NCBI GenBank assembly: GCA_963832365.1
Contig: CAWHUL010000027.1
Coordinates: 62,001-126,000 of the forward strand
DNA: 64,000 bases
From: CAWBRT01 sp963832365
Lineage (GTDB): Bacteria; Acidobacteriota; Terriglobia; Terriglobales; Acidobacteriaceae
Reading direction: 5' to 3'
The first letter of the stretch is position 1. Every line of letters begins with the position of its first letter. Positions 53,741 to 62,756 of this stretch are shown piece after piece. The notes under the pieces were generated by a model. The model did not search any database, was not told where the DNA came from, and saw only the letters and a list, made by a program, of their open reading frames with translations. A program made the translations under genes and the position numbers.

Positions 53741-56093
53741 TGATCCCGGTGCCCGCCACCGTGGTGATGATTCCGCCAGGTGTCACCTTGCGGATGCGGT
53801 TGTTCATCGTGTCAGCAATGTAAAGGTTGCCGGCGCCATCCACCGCAACGCCAACGGGCCAGTTAAGTTCCGCGCTGGTGGCCGCGCCGCTATCGCCACT
53901 GTAATCGGACGTCCCGTTGCCCGCCACGGTGGTGATGATCCCGGCCGGTGTCACCTTGCGGATGCGGCTGTTGATCGTGTCCGCAATGTAAAGGGTGCCC
54001 GCGCCATCCACCGCAACGCCAGAGGGCCAGTAAAGTTCCGCGCTGGTGGCCGCGATGTTGTCGCCGTTGTAGCCGGGCGTCCCGTTGCCTGCCACGGTGG
54101 TGATGGTCCCGTCCGGCGTCACCTTGCGGATACGGCTGTTGTTCGTATCCGCGATGTAAAGGTTGCCGGCGCCATCCACCGCAACGCCATTGGGCAAGGA
54201 CAGTTCCGCGCTGACGGCCGCGATGTTGTCGCCGTTGTAGCCGGGCGTCCCGTTGCCTGTCACGGTGATAATCCCGCTCGGTGTCACCTTACGGATGCGA
54301 TTGTTCGATAGATCCGCTATGTAGAGGTTGCCGGCGCTATCCACCGCAACGCCATAGGGCATCTTAAGCTCCGCGCTGGTGGCGGCGATATTGTCGCCGT
54401 TGTAGCCGGGCGTCCCGGTGCCCGCCACGGTAGTGATGATTCCCGGCCCAAAGGCCACCATCGGCCCAGTGCCTGTGCCTTGCAGTGCGAACTGGAACAG
54501 TCCCGCGCTGGTCTGCATCACGAGCGGCATCTGGCGAAGTCCGGGGTAGCCCGGCTGGAAGGTCACTGGTACGGTGCAGACGATCCCGGCGGTGTTGGTT
54601 GTTACGCCATCGATCACGCACCCCGCTATGGCGCCGACCGTAAATTCCTGCACCGCTCCCTGCGACTGCGGCACGCTCACGCTGGAGATGGTAAGTGAAC
54701 TGTTGATGGCCAGCAGAACGTTCTGCGAGGCCGATGCTGAGGCAATTGCGGTTGCCGGGAAACTCACCGGCGCCGTCGTCCCAGACACCTTGCGAATGCG
54801 CCCCCCGGACGCGATATACAGATTGCCCGCGCCATCCACCGCAACGCCCTCGGCGTTGTCAAGTACAGCGCTGGTGGCTATGCAGCCGTCGCCTACGGGA
54901 TCAGTCTGTCCCGGACACCCGGCCCCGCCGCCCGCCACGGTGGTGATGATCCCGCCCGGCGCCACTTTGCGTATCAGGCGATTGAGCGTGTCCGCGATAT
55001 ACAGATTGCCGACGCTATCGGCCGCGACGCCATAGGGCACATTCAGCTCCGCGCTGGTGGCTGGGCCACCGTCTCCGCTGTAGCCGCCGCCTATGCCGCC
55101 TGCACCGCCTGCATTGTAGCCATCGCCCGCCACGGTGGTGATGATCCCGTTCGGCGTCACCTGGCGAATCCGATTGTTCATGTAATCCGCGATGTACAGA
55201 TTGCCGACGCCATCCACCGCAACGCCAGAGGGCAAATTAAGCTCCGCGCTGGTGGCCGCGCCGCCGTCTCCGCTGTAGCCAGCGATCCCGTTGCCCGCCA
55301 CCGTATAGATATTGCCGACAATGTGGCCATTGCAAAATGCCCCGCTACTCACCACACAGACCACGCGGATGCGGTTGTTGATCAGGTCTGCGATGTAAAG
55401 GTTGCCGGAGCCATCCACTGCAACGCCAAAGGGTTGATTAAGCTCCGCGCTGGTGGCCGCGCCGCCGTCGCCACTGTAACAATTACCGTTCGCGTCCTTG
55501 ATAGCGCAGCTCCCATTGCCAGCCACGGTGGTAATGGTCCCGTCCGGCGTCACCTTGCGGATGCGGGAGTTGCCCGTGTCCGCAATGTAAAGGTTGCCGG
55601 AGCCATCCACCGCAACGCCGTAAGGATAGCCAAGCTCCGCGCTGGTGGCTGCGCCGCCGTCGCCGCTGTAACAGTTACCGTTCGCGTCCTTAATAACGCA
55701 GCTTCCATTGCCAGCCACGGTGGTAATGGTCCCGTCCGGTGTCACCTTGCGTATACGGGAGTTGCCTACGTCTGCGATGTAGAAGTTGCCGACGCCATCC
55801 ACGGCGACGCCATAGGGTGCCAAGAGTTTCGCGCTGGCGGCTGCGCCGCCGTCGCCACTGTAACCAGCGACCCCGGTGCCAGCCACGGTGTTGATTACCG
55901 GGGCCAGGGAGACGGCTGGCGTCTGCGCCCACGCGGAACTTGGCCCGAGCAGGAGAACAGACACTGCAACCAACAACCCGAACACTGCCCCGCTGAAGCG
56001 AAAACTAGCGACGGCGTTCTGTAGCGCTGTTATATGGGCATTGGTCTTGGCGATCGAAGGAGTACTGCTGCGGAGCAGGCGTAGGCGCATCAT
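53631..56093 (-). CDS. N-terminal part of the giant NHL-repeat protein (frameshifted)
   Basis: About 820 residues from the ATG near 56093 (MMRLRLLRS); a longer frame to 56153 is possible. A signal segment (FSGAVFGLLVAVSVLLLGPSSAWAQ) precedes 12 or so NHL repeats of 55-60 residues with the pattern TTVAGNG-YSGDGGAATSAEL-PYGVAVDGSGNLYIADTGNSRIRKVTPDGTI. A single Ig-like insertion (SASASQNVLLAINSSLTISSV) lies around residue 450. After SAEL at 53694-53697, one extra T in a CTTTTC run pushes translation into IAHRRRGGQ and a stop. Removing that base restores the pattern directly into the downstream frame. Either a real frameshift or a homopolymer error. Confidence 0.78.
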   Translation of the reverse strand: MMRLRLLRSSTPSIAKTNAHITALQNAVASFRFSGAVFGLLVAVSVLLLGPSSAWAQTPAVSLAPVINTVAGTGVAGYSGDGGAAASAKLLAPYGVAVDGVGNFYIADVGNSRIRKVTPDGTITTVAGNGSCVIKDANGNCYSGDGGAATSAELGYPYGVAVDGSGNLYIADTGNSRIRKVTPDGTITTVAGNGSCAIKDANGNCYSGDGGAATSAELNQPFGVAVDGSGNLYIADLINNRIRVVCVVSSGAFCNGHIVGNIYTVAGNGIAGYSGDGGAATSAELNLPSGVAVDGVGNLYIADYMNNRIRQVTPNGIITTVAGDGYNAGGAGGIGGGYSGDGGPATSAELNVPYGVAADSVGNLYIADTLNRLIRKVAPGGIITTVAGGGAGCPGQTDPVGDGCIATSAVLDNAEGVAVDGAGNLYIASGGRIRKVSGTTAPVSFPATAIASASASQNVLLAINSSLTISSVSVPQSQGAVQEFTVGAIAGCVIDGVTTNTAGIVCTVPVTFQPGYPGLRQMPLVMQTSAGLFQFALQGTGTGPMVAFGPGIITTVAGTGTPGYNGDNIAATSAELKMPYGVAVDSAGNLYIADLSNNRIRKVTPSGIITVTGNGTPGYNGDNIAAVSAELSLPNGVAVDGAGNLYIADTNNSRIRKVTPDGTITTVAGNGTPGYNGDNIAATSAELYWPSGVAVDGAGTLYIADTINSRIRKVTPAGIITTVAGNGTSDYSGDSGAATSAELNWPVGVAVDGAGNLYIADTMNNRIRKVTPGGIITTVAGTGINGYSGDGGAATSAELFIAHRRRGGQCGQSLYSGHEK

Positions 56094-56153
56094 CGTCTCC
56101 ACGCGCTGTGGGGCGCGAATCTGTTTCTTGGCCCAGTGCCCGGCGTCGAACAA

Positions 56154-56389
56154 CCGCCAAGGACTTATCTGTCACAACGAAAAGGGCCCGACAACTTGTA
56201 AATTGCCTGAACTGCTCTATAACTGGCCTCAAAGGGTGAGACTGGCCAGATTGGGATATTCTCCCAGCATGTAAACAGGTTGAAAGAGGATTAGACAGCT
56301 ACTCTGGACTCACCGCAAGACAAAAATGTCGCGTGAACTTCGTTCCGCACTATTCGCTGCGGGAAGTCCGCCCAAGTACGCTGTTATGA
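56154..56389. other. Promoter-side gap of the NHL gene
   Basis: It contains no gene. It should hold the promoter of the leftward NHL protein. Confidence 0.4.
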
Positions 56390-56451
56390 AAGGAAAAGAG
56401 CCGGCTGAGAGATCGAGTCGTCGAATGACAACCTTTCAGCTCTAGCCGGCT
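56390..56451 (-). terminator. Terminator after the VOC-family gene
   Basis: On the complement strand AGCCGGCT (56451-56444) and its self-complementary copy at 56406-56399 can pair across a 37-base loop, followed by CTTTTCCTTTC. It starts five bases after the stop codon of the VOC gene. Confidence 0.5.
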
Positions 56452-56455
56452 GAAT

Positions 56456-56854
56456 CTAACGCGTGTTTTGCACAAACTCAACTAGTATTCCGCCGGTGTG
56501 CCGCGGCTTTAGGAAGTTCACCACGAAGTCGCCGGCTCCCTGCACCGGTTCTTCGTCAAGCAGAGGCATTCCCTTCGCGGCATATTCGGCCTGTGCGGCC
56601 CTGATGTCCTCCACCGCAAATGCGAGGTGGTGAATGACTGGCTTGCCGGCCTTGTACTCGCTTAACTTCCCGCCCTGTGGAATGACCAGTTCCACCGGGC
56701 TGGCCCCATTGCCTTTGGCGAAGATGCAAAGAGCCTTGTATTCCGGCACATAACCCCGGTGATCCTCATCGAGGCCGATCAGCTTCATAAACTGCTGAGC
56801 GGCCTCTTCAGTCGGCATGAGGAGACCTACGTGATGCAATCGGACGCTTCCCAT
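56456..56854 (-). CDS. VOC-family (glyoxalase/methylmalonyl-CoA epimerase-like) protein
   Basis: 132 residues, two beta-alpha-beta-beta-beta modules. Metal ligands in the usual places: His in VRLHHVGLLM, Glu in PVELVIPQ, His in VIHHLAFAVEDI, Glu in GGILVEFVQ. The pattern HHVG...HHLAF...ILVEF is close to methylmalonyl-CoA epimerases, and the neighbouring upstream thiolase (78-bp gap, same direction) fits acyl-CoA metabolism. An epimerase role is likely but not certain. Confidence 0.75.
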   Translation of the reverse strand: MGSVRLHHVGLLMPTEEAAQQFMKLIGLDEDHRGYVPEYKALCIFAKGNGASPVELVIPQGGKLSEYKAGKPVIHHLAFAVEDIRAAQAEYAAKGMPLLDEEPVQGAGDFVVNFLKPRHTGGILVEFVQNTR

Positions 56855-56932
56855 ATCAGTCCTTCCACGTAGACGCGCAGATCATCGGCTTGATCATCTC
56901 CAGAGTCGGTATGCCACCTTACGCGAACCCGG

Positions 56933-58108
56933 CTAACACAGCTCGAACAGGACGGCCAAGCCCTGACCGCCGCCAATGCAAAGAGTCGACAGGCCATATT
57001 TGCTCTTGCGGCGAATCATCTCATTGATCAACTTGATGGTGATAATGCATCCACTCGCCCCGATTGGATGGCCCAGGGCGATGGCTCCGCCATTGACGTT
57101 GACCAGGCACGGGTTCAATCCCAGTTCATTGATGCAAGCCACGGATTGTGACGCGAAGGCTTCGTTCAATTCGATGAGACCGATGTCATCCAGCCTGATG
57201 CCGGTTTTCTTGAGCAGCTTTTTCACCGCCGGGACCGGGCCGATTCCCATGATCTCCGGAGGCACACCGGCGGCAGCCGCGTCTACAAGCCGCACGATGG
57301 GCTTTAGGCCGAGTTCGGCCGCTTTTTTGCCGGTCATCACGACGACGGCGGCGCCAGCATCGTTAACTCCCGACGCGTTGCCGGCGGTTACTGTGCCATC
57401 CTTCTTGAAGGCCGGGCGCAGCTTGGCCAGCGATTCCGGGGTGGTCTTGCGCGGGTGTTCGTCCACGGCAAAGCTCTTCTCCTCGGTTTTGCTGACCTTC
57501 ACCTTGACGGGAACAATCTCATCGTTGAACAAACCGGCGGCGACGGCCTTGGCGGCCTTCTGCTGGCTTTCCAGCGCAAACTGATCCTGCTGATCGCGGG
57601 TTACGTGATATTTCTCAGCCACGTTTTCCGCCGTGATGCCCATGTGAGTCCGCGTGAACGGATCGCTCAAAGCCGTTACCAATCCGTCCTCGAGTTCTCC
57701 GTGGCCCATGCGGTATCCAAAACGCGCGCCGCGGAGGTAATACGGCAGATTGCTCATGCTTTCAGCGCCGCCCGCAACCGCGATTTCGGCGAAGTTGCAG
57801 GTGATCTCCATGGCTGCGGTCACAATCGACTGTAGTCCCGAGGAGCAAAGGCGATTGACGGTTATGGCCGTCGCTTCGACCGGGATGCCCGCCTTTACCG
57901 AGGCCAAACGGGACAGGTAAGCATCTTCCGCTGCCTGACCTACGCAGCCCATGGCCACTTCATCAACCTGCTCGGGCGCGATTCCCGCTCTCTTTACCGC
58001 CTCGCGGATTGCGATTCCGCCGAGGTCACTGGCGCTGAAATCTTTCAGCGAACCGCCAAAACCGCCAATCGCGGTACGCACGGCGGAAACAATTACGATG
58101 TCCTTCAT
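56933..58108 (-). CDS. Acetyl-CoA C-acyltransferase (thiolase)
   Basis: 391 residues, full thiolase length. Active-site Cys in NRLCSSGLQS (about residue 87), His in NEAFASQ and GGAIALGHPIGASG, second Cys in CIGGGQG near the C-terminus. Start MKDIVIVSAVRTAIGGFGG is canonical and matches the ATG at 58106-58108. It condenses or cleaves acyl-CoA with acetyl-CoA, in degradation or in acetoacetyl-CoA formation. It is followed by the VOC gene, forming a two-gene acyl-CoA unit. Confidence 0.92.
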   Translation of the reverse strand: MKDIVIVSAVRTAIGGFGGSLKDFSASDLGGIAIREAVKRAGIAPEQVDEVAMGCVGQAAEDAYLSRLASVKAGIPVEATAITVNRLCSSGLQSIVTAAMEITCNFAEIAVAGGAESMSNLPYYLRGARFGYRMGHGELEDGLVTALSDPFTRTHMGITAENVAEKYHVTRDQQDQFALESQQKAAKAVAAGLFNDEIVPVKVKVSKTEEKSFAVDEHPRKTTPESLAKLRPAFKKDGTVTAGNASGVNDAGAAVVVMTGKKAAELGLKPIVRLVDAAAAGVPPEIMGIGPVPAVKKLLKKTGIRLDDIGLIELNEAFASQSVACINELGLNPCLVNVNGGAIALGHPIGASGCIITIKLINEMIRRKSKYGLSTLCIGGGQGLAVLFELC

Positions 58109-58432
58109 GAAGCCTCCTCAATCTCAATTAAGCCAAGTTAATCAATGCGGCGGAGTTCCGGAATTAGAACCCGCATTCTCTCTGCCAGGGTGGTGGAACG
58201 ACCGGGTGAACCCTCAGCTATTGGAATGACCAATCTATTTTATACTGATCGTAGCTTCTGATCGATACTCCGGGTAGCATTCACATTTTGGCGGGAAAAG
58301 TCCCACATTGGCCCGGCAGCGGCGCGGAAAATGTGGGCCAGCGGCGCCCTTCAACGCTTCGCTAACCCTTCATGTCACAAAAGATGTCACAAGGTGTACA
58401 CCATTCGGGGCGCAAGGTTTTACAATGGAGGC

Positions 58433-59203
58433 ATGGATTCACTTGTTATTGCTGGCAGAGCGTTTCGTTCCCGCTTGATTGTGGGTACGGGAAAATACAA
58501 ATCTGGCGAAGAAACCGCGAAGGCTCTGGAGGCCAGCGGCGCCGAGATGGTCACGGTCGCTGTTCGCCGCGTCAATCTTGACCGCTCGAAGGAATCGCTT
58601 CTCGACTTCATCGATCCCAAGAAGTACTTTTTGCTGCCGAACACGGCCGGCTGCTACACCGCCGATGACGCAATCCGTACGGCGCGTTTGGGACGCGAAG
58701 TCGGGCTTTCCGACTGGGTGAAAATCGAGGTCATTGGCGATCAAAAGACGCTGTATCCGGATGTCGCCGCCACCATCGAGGCTACCCGGGTATTGGTCAA
58801 GGAAGGCTTCACGGTTTTGCCCTATACCTCTGATGATCCCGTGGTTGCGCAGCGGTTGGTCGATGCCGGCGCAAGCAGCGTGATGCCGCTTGGAGCACCC
58901 ATCGGCAGCGGGCTTGGCATTCAGAACGTCGCTCATTTGCGTATCTTGCGGGAGATCATCACGTCAGTCCCCCTGATAGTGGATGCAGGTGTTGGAATTC
59001 CTTCCGACGCAACCCTGGCGATGGAACTCGGATTTGACGCTGTGCTGATGAACACCGGAATCGCGGGGGCAAAGGACCCGGTCCTGATGGCCGAGGCCAT
59101 GAAGTGCGGCATTATCGCCGGCAGGCTTGGCTACCTGGCAGGCCGCATGCCGAAGAAACTCTACGCGACAGCCAGTTCACCGGCGGAGGGCATCTCGCGT
59201 TGA
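58433..59203 (+). CDS. thiG: Thiazole synthase ThiG
   Basis: 256 residues from the ATG at 58433 with GGAGG at the ideal distance; the upstream open frame is not family-like. The TIM-barrel signatures are complete: FRSRLIVGTGKYKS, VAVRRVN, LLPNTAGCYTADDAIRTARLGRE, WVKIEVIGD with the catalytic Lys, YPDVAATIEATRVLVKEGFTVLPYTSDDP, MPLGAPIGSGLGI, VPLIVDAGVGIPSDA, MNTGIAGAKDPVLMAEAM. It forms the thiazole phosphate of thiamin from deoxyxylulose 5-phosphate, ThiS-thiocarboxylate and dehydroglycine. No other thi gene is adjacent, and I see no TPP riboswitch upstream. Confidence 0.95.
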   Translation: MDSLVIAGRAFRSRLIVGTGKYKSGEETAKALEASGAEMVTVAVRRVNLDRSKESLLDFIDPKKYFLLPNTAGCYTADDAIRTARLGREVGLSDWVKIEVIGDQKTLYPDVAATIEATRVLVKEGFTVLPYTSDDPVVAQRLVDAGASSVMPLGAPIGSGLGIQNVAHLRILREIITSVPLIVDAGVGIPSDATLAMELGFDAVLMNTGIAGAKDPVLMAEAMKCGIIAGRLGYLAGRMPKKLYATASSPAEGISR

Positions 59204-60378
59204 TCGGTTCCGAAGCGACCCTGGCGGCGCCTGCCAGTAATGAGCGCGGTGTCAGGTTGAGTCGCCCGCATTGGCTGCCGCAATACATCCCTGCGCTCGA
59301 TGGGCTGCGTGGTATTGCTGTTTCGCTGGTCGTTTTCTATCACTGTCACACCAAACTCGGCGATGGAATGCTGAACCGTTTCGCCGAGTACGGGTGGGCG
59401 GGAGTGAATCTTTTCTTCGTCCTCTCTGGATTCCTCATCACCGGCATCATTGTCGAGGGCCGCAATGATGCGCATTTTTTTCGAAACTTTTATGCCCGGC
59501 GTGCACTGCGAATCTGGCCGGTTTACGTCTTGCTTCTACTGCTCAATTACATCCTGGTGCCCTGCCTGCTGGAGCACAATCCGCAGCACGCCTGGCGAAT
59601 CACCTCGACGGCGCCTTGGCTTTACTACGCATTCTTTGTGCAAAACCTGTTTGCGGTCGCGCTGCCGGGGCCGATTGGGCCGACCTGGAGCCTGGCCATC
59701 GAGGAGCAGTTCTATCTCGCATGGGCGCCGATTGCGCGCCGTCTTTCGCTGCGCTATCTGGCCATCATTCTGGCCACGGCATTTGTCGTCTCGCCTGTGG
59801 TTCGGGCCTGGAATACCGGGTTGCTCACGCCAACGCACACGCTGATTCATCTTGACGGCCTCGCCATCGGCGCTCTGATTGCCGTGTTGCTCAGGATGGA
59901 TGCTTTCAGCAAGTCCGCATGGCGAAAGTTGGGCCTCGTTGGAATTGCGCTTGGCCTCTTCGGCGTGGGGCTCATGTTGTATCGCGGTACCGCATTTGCC
60001 GATACCTTCCTGGCGCTCGGCTTCGGCGGCATGCTGATTGCGGCCATTGTTTCCGAACCCAGCGGCCTCTACGCCCGTGTTCTTTGTCTCTGGCCTCTCA
60101 AGTCAATCGGCACCGTTAGCTACGGGCTTTACATGACGCACATTCTGATTTTCGTCGTGATCGGCAGCTTCGAACTGCGAATGCTGCAATACGGAACATG
60201 GGGAAATCTCGCGGTGGTAGTCACGCGAATTGTTTTGTCCCTTGGCTTCGCGGCCCTGCTTTGGGTGGGTTTTGAGAAGCCAATCCTGCGGCTCAAACGC
60301 CGTTTCGAAAGTTCCCGCGAGGTGCAGCGCGAGGCCCCGGCGGCGGAGTTGGTTCCCGAGACCGTCTTAGCCGACTGA
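59200..60378 (+). CDS. Acyltransferase 3 family membrane protein
   Basis: 392 residues from a TTG at 59200 that overlaps the thiG stop and has GGAGGG eight bases upstream, so translation is coupled. The family core is plain: YIPALDGLRGIAVSLVVFYHCH (catalytic His in this class), GVNLFFVLSGFLITGII, FYARRALRIWPVYVLLL, GPTWSLAIEEQFYLAWAP, SYGLYMTHILIF. Ten or so membrane helices. It transfers acyl groups to extracytoplasmic carbohydrate or lipid targets; the target is unknown. The link with thiG is probably positional only. Confidence 0.88.
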   Translation: MIGSEATLAAPASNERGVRLSRPHWLPQYIPALDGLRGIAVSLVVFYHCHTKLGDGMLNRFAEYGWAGVNLFFVLSGFLITGIIVEGRNDAHFFRNFYARRALRIWPVYVLLLLLNYILVPCLLEHNPQHAWRITSTAPWLYYAFFVQNLFAVALPGPIGPTWSLAIEEQFYLAWAPIARRLSLRYLAIILATAFVVSPVVRAWNTGLLTPTHTLIHLDGLAIGALIAVLLRMDAFSKSAWRKLGLVGIALGLFGVGLMLYRGTAFADTFLALGFGGMLIAAIVSEPSGLYARVLCLWPLKSIGTVSYGLYMTHILIFVVIGSFELRMLQYGTWGNLAVVVTRIVLSLGFAALLWVGFEKPILRLKRRFESSREVQREAPAAELVPETVLAD

Positions 60379-60429
60379 ACCGCGACGTTCATCTCTGGGA
60401 ATATTTCCCTGGTTTTGCCTTAAAGCGGG

Positions 60430-61938
60430 TTACAAGAGTCCAATAAAGCGCCACCACGTAAGCGCGGTCACTGCCCACAGAATCCATGAGCCAAGCCCGA
60501 CGAGCACCGAGGACTTCACCTGGTTCTCGACGGAGTAATATCCGGGTCCGAACAAGATGATGTTACCCATCGTGTTGAACGGAAGGAAGAGGGCATAGGC
60601 CATCAGGATAGCCATTGGGAGTGTGAAGCCGATGATGTCGAACTTGAGCGTCTGGGCAATGCCGATATAGATCGGTATCATCACGCCGCCCATCGCAGTG
60701 GTGGTGGACCAGATCGCATGGGAGAAGATGGTAAACCCCATCAGGATGATCACCAGCGGGATCATCGGAAGGGTCTTCACACCGAGTCCGTCGAGCGCGG
60801 TCCTGACGATCCACTCGAATGCCCTTGTCTTGGTCAACACGTCGGAGAGGGTGATCACTCCACCGAAATAGATGAAGAGCTCCCACGGGATCATTTTCTC
60901 GGTTGTCTTCCATTCAAGCACTCCGATTTTGGGAGCGAAGATCATCGTCGAAGCGGCGAACGCGACCATCGTCGAGTTGAAGCCATGATAGAAGTCGGTC
61001 GACCAGAAGAAGAGTGCGAGAAGGAACCACAAGATTGCTTTCTTCTCCTGCGCCGACATCTTGCCCATCGCCGCGAGCTCTTTGGTGATGTAGTCCATGC
61101 CTCCGGGGATCTCCTTCATCTCAGGGGGGAACATCCGCAGGCAGAGCCACCCGGCGAATACCAGGACGATCAGATTGGTGGGGAGAGCCGCCAGGGCCCA
61201 GTAGCCCCAGGTGAGCTTGGCGGAGGCGCCGACTGCAGCGAGCATCATGCCGATCGCAATCGGATTGGGAATCGTGCCGGTAAGAAAGGCGGAGCCGGTG
61301 ATGTTTGCAGTGAAGGTTTGCGAGAGGAATAGGGCGCGGCCGAAATTGCTCTTCCCCGGCTCGATCTCGTAGGCCTGTCCAATTCCCTGGACGATCGGAA
61401 GCATTGCGGCCGTACGGGCTGTGTTCGAAGGGGTCAGGGGGGCTATCACGAGATTCGCGAACATGGAGGCTGCAACCGCGCCTCGGGGCGTGCGTCCGAG
61501 CGCCTTCATCATCAGCAGCGCAACGCGGCGTGCGACACCAGTGTGCGTCATCGCGATAGAAATGACGAATCCGGTGACAAGCATGAAGAGGGCCGCCGAT
61601 CCGTACCCACTCACCGCAAAATTGGCGTTGCGAACCAGCCATCCGTCTTTCACGGCCCCCGTTGCGTTGCCGACCCAGAAGTAGAGAACTGAGACGACAA
61701 AGAAAGCTGAGACAGCGAAGTTCACGGCGATCGTAACCCACATGACCACGGCAACCGCAAAGAGCGTAAGCAACTTGTGCTGAGTCAACGTCATGCCGGC
61801 CGGCGTGGGGAGCATCCAGATCACGATGCCGAGCGCGAACCCCAGCACGACGCCGTACTTTTTGCCCCACGACTCAAACGAAAATTTCTGGCTACTGGGA
61901 ACCGTAACCTTAGCCGTCTCAACGCCGTGCGATGCCAT
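60430..61938 (-). CDS. DASS/SLC13-family anion symporter (di/tricarboxylate or tartrate type)
   Basis: 502 residues, about 12 membrane helices. The two substrate/sodium clamshell motifs are recognisable: APLTPSNTARTAAMLPIV (SNT) and, in the second repeat, FSHAIWSTTTAMGGVMIPI and LPFNTMGNIILFG. ANITGSAFLTGTIPNPIAIGMM is also typical. Closest in character to CitT/TtdT-like carriers of citrate, tartrate or succinate. It stands alone, convergent with the acyltransferase gene. Confidence 0.85.
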   Translation of the reverse strand: MASHGVETAKVTVPSSQKFSFESWGKKYGVVLGFALGIVIWMLPTPAGMTLTQHKLLTLFAVAVVMWVTIAVNFAVSAFFVVSVLYFWVGNATGAVKDGWLVRNANFAVSGYGSAALFMLVTGFVISIAMTHTGVARRVALLMMKALGRTPRGAVAASMFANLVIAPLTPSNTARTAAMLPIVQGIGQAYEIEPGKSNFGRALFLSQTFTANITGSAFLTGTIPNPIAIGMMLAAVGASAKLTWGYWALAALPTNLIVLVFAGWLCLRMFPPEMKEIPGGMDYITKELAAMGKMSAQEKKAILWFLLALFFWSTDFYHGFNSTMVAFAASTMIFAPKIGVLEWKTTEKMIPWELFIYFGGVITLSDVLTKTRAFEWIVRTALDGLGVKTLPMIPLVIILMGFTIFSHAIWSTTTAMGGVMIPIYIGIAQTLKFDIIGFTLPMAILMAYALFLPFNTMGNIILFGPGYYSVENQVKSSVLVGLGSWILWAVTALTWWRFIGLL

Positions 61939-62756
61939 ATCTGCTCCTTAGTCCTTGCGCTCGTTGCCCGCGACACTCTGAATGTGATTTTCCGTCCCTA
62001 AAGTATAGGTAGTTCGTGCCAGAGTTCAAGACGAATCGGAGGGGCGGAGCGCATGACGAAGTTCAGCTTTGAGGTCGTCAACCGGTAACATTGCCGCGTC
62101 GCCGAACTGGCGCGCATGGAGAGGCTTTCATGAAGGCTTGGGAATTGGTGAAATTCGGGCCGGAGAAGAATTTGCGGCTGGTTGAACGTCCCATCCGACC
62201 GCGTCGGGGGTCGGCGAGGCATCGCTCCCAGGGGCATGGGCTAACTTGAGGAGTGATTCCAGTGCAACCGCTGCTAGTCTGAAGAATTACTGCTGGAGTT
62301 CTGTTCTGCTGTTCCAGTGGCGCGGCTCTGTCCCGAAACTACAGAGATCCGCCGTTGGGTCTTGAAATGAGAAGGGCACCGGTGAACTTGCTCCGCCATT
62401 TGGAGATTATCCGGGCATGTACTCCCTGCGATCTTACCGCAATGAAGACATGTGGATACGATGATCCCATTTGGCGTTCGTCCACGGCAAAAACCACCAA
62501 GTCCTGCGGGTTCAGCAGCCATCTGTCCTCCCTGGGCTCGAAAAGCGCGTCACCTCTTTGTGTCGAGATGACAGGCAATTGACGCCAACATGACAAAGAT
62601 TCAATCTGGCCGACCAAAGCTACTTTCTTTGTTGCCGCCGACGTTCATTATAGAAGATGCAGTGCCGCTGACCAGAGCCGCTTTTTTTATTATTTATGCC
62701 TATAAGGATTATTTATCCAACTAAAGTGTGGGCGGAAAAGCGCTCGCTGAGGTAAT
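61939..62756. other. Intergenic stretch before uvrC with a gene fragment
   Basis: Apart from the dehydrogenase fragment at 62130 I find no gene. Open frames of 75-92 codons exist on both strands at 62339-62617, overlapping each other, without ribosome sites or recognisable domains. DNA near 62680-62720 is AT-rich. Confidence 0.45.
62130..62249 (+). pseudogene. N-terminal fragment of a medium-chain (zinc-type) alcohol dehydrogenase
   Basis: An ATG at 62130 behind GGAGAGG starts MKAWELVKFGPEKNLRLVER, the standard beginning of MDR-superfamily oxidoreductases. The next residues (PIRPRRGSARHRSQGHGLT, stop) no longer fit, where PxPGPGEVLV would be expected. Only about 22 codons of the gene survive. 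The ribosome site is intact, so a 39-residue peptide could still be made. Confidence 0.5.

Noticed and set aside
51101..55870. CRISPR array suggested by regular repeats
   Set aside because: The repeats are in-frame, 165-306 bp long and protein-coding (NHL and Ig modules); no short palindromic repeats with unique spacers exist in the window.
53658..56024. Plus-strand frames of more than 200 codons with repeating Ala/Arg/His phrases opposite the NHL gene
   Set aside because: Mirror of the NHL repeats in another frame, periodic only because the DNA repeats.
58200..58432. TPP riboswitch upstream of thiG
   Set aside because: No CUGAGA ... ACCU ... GAUCUGG core could be found in the leader.
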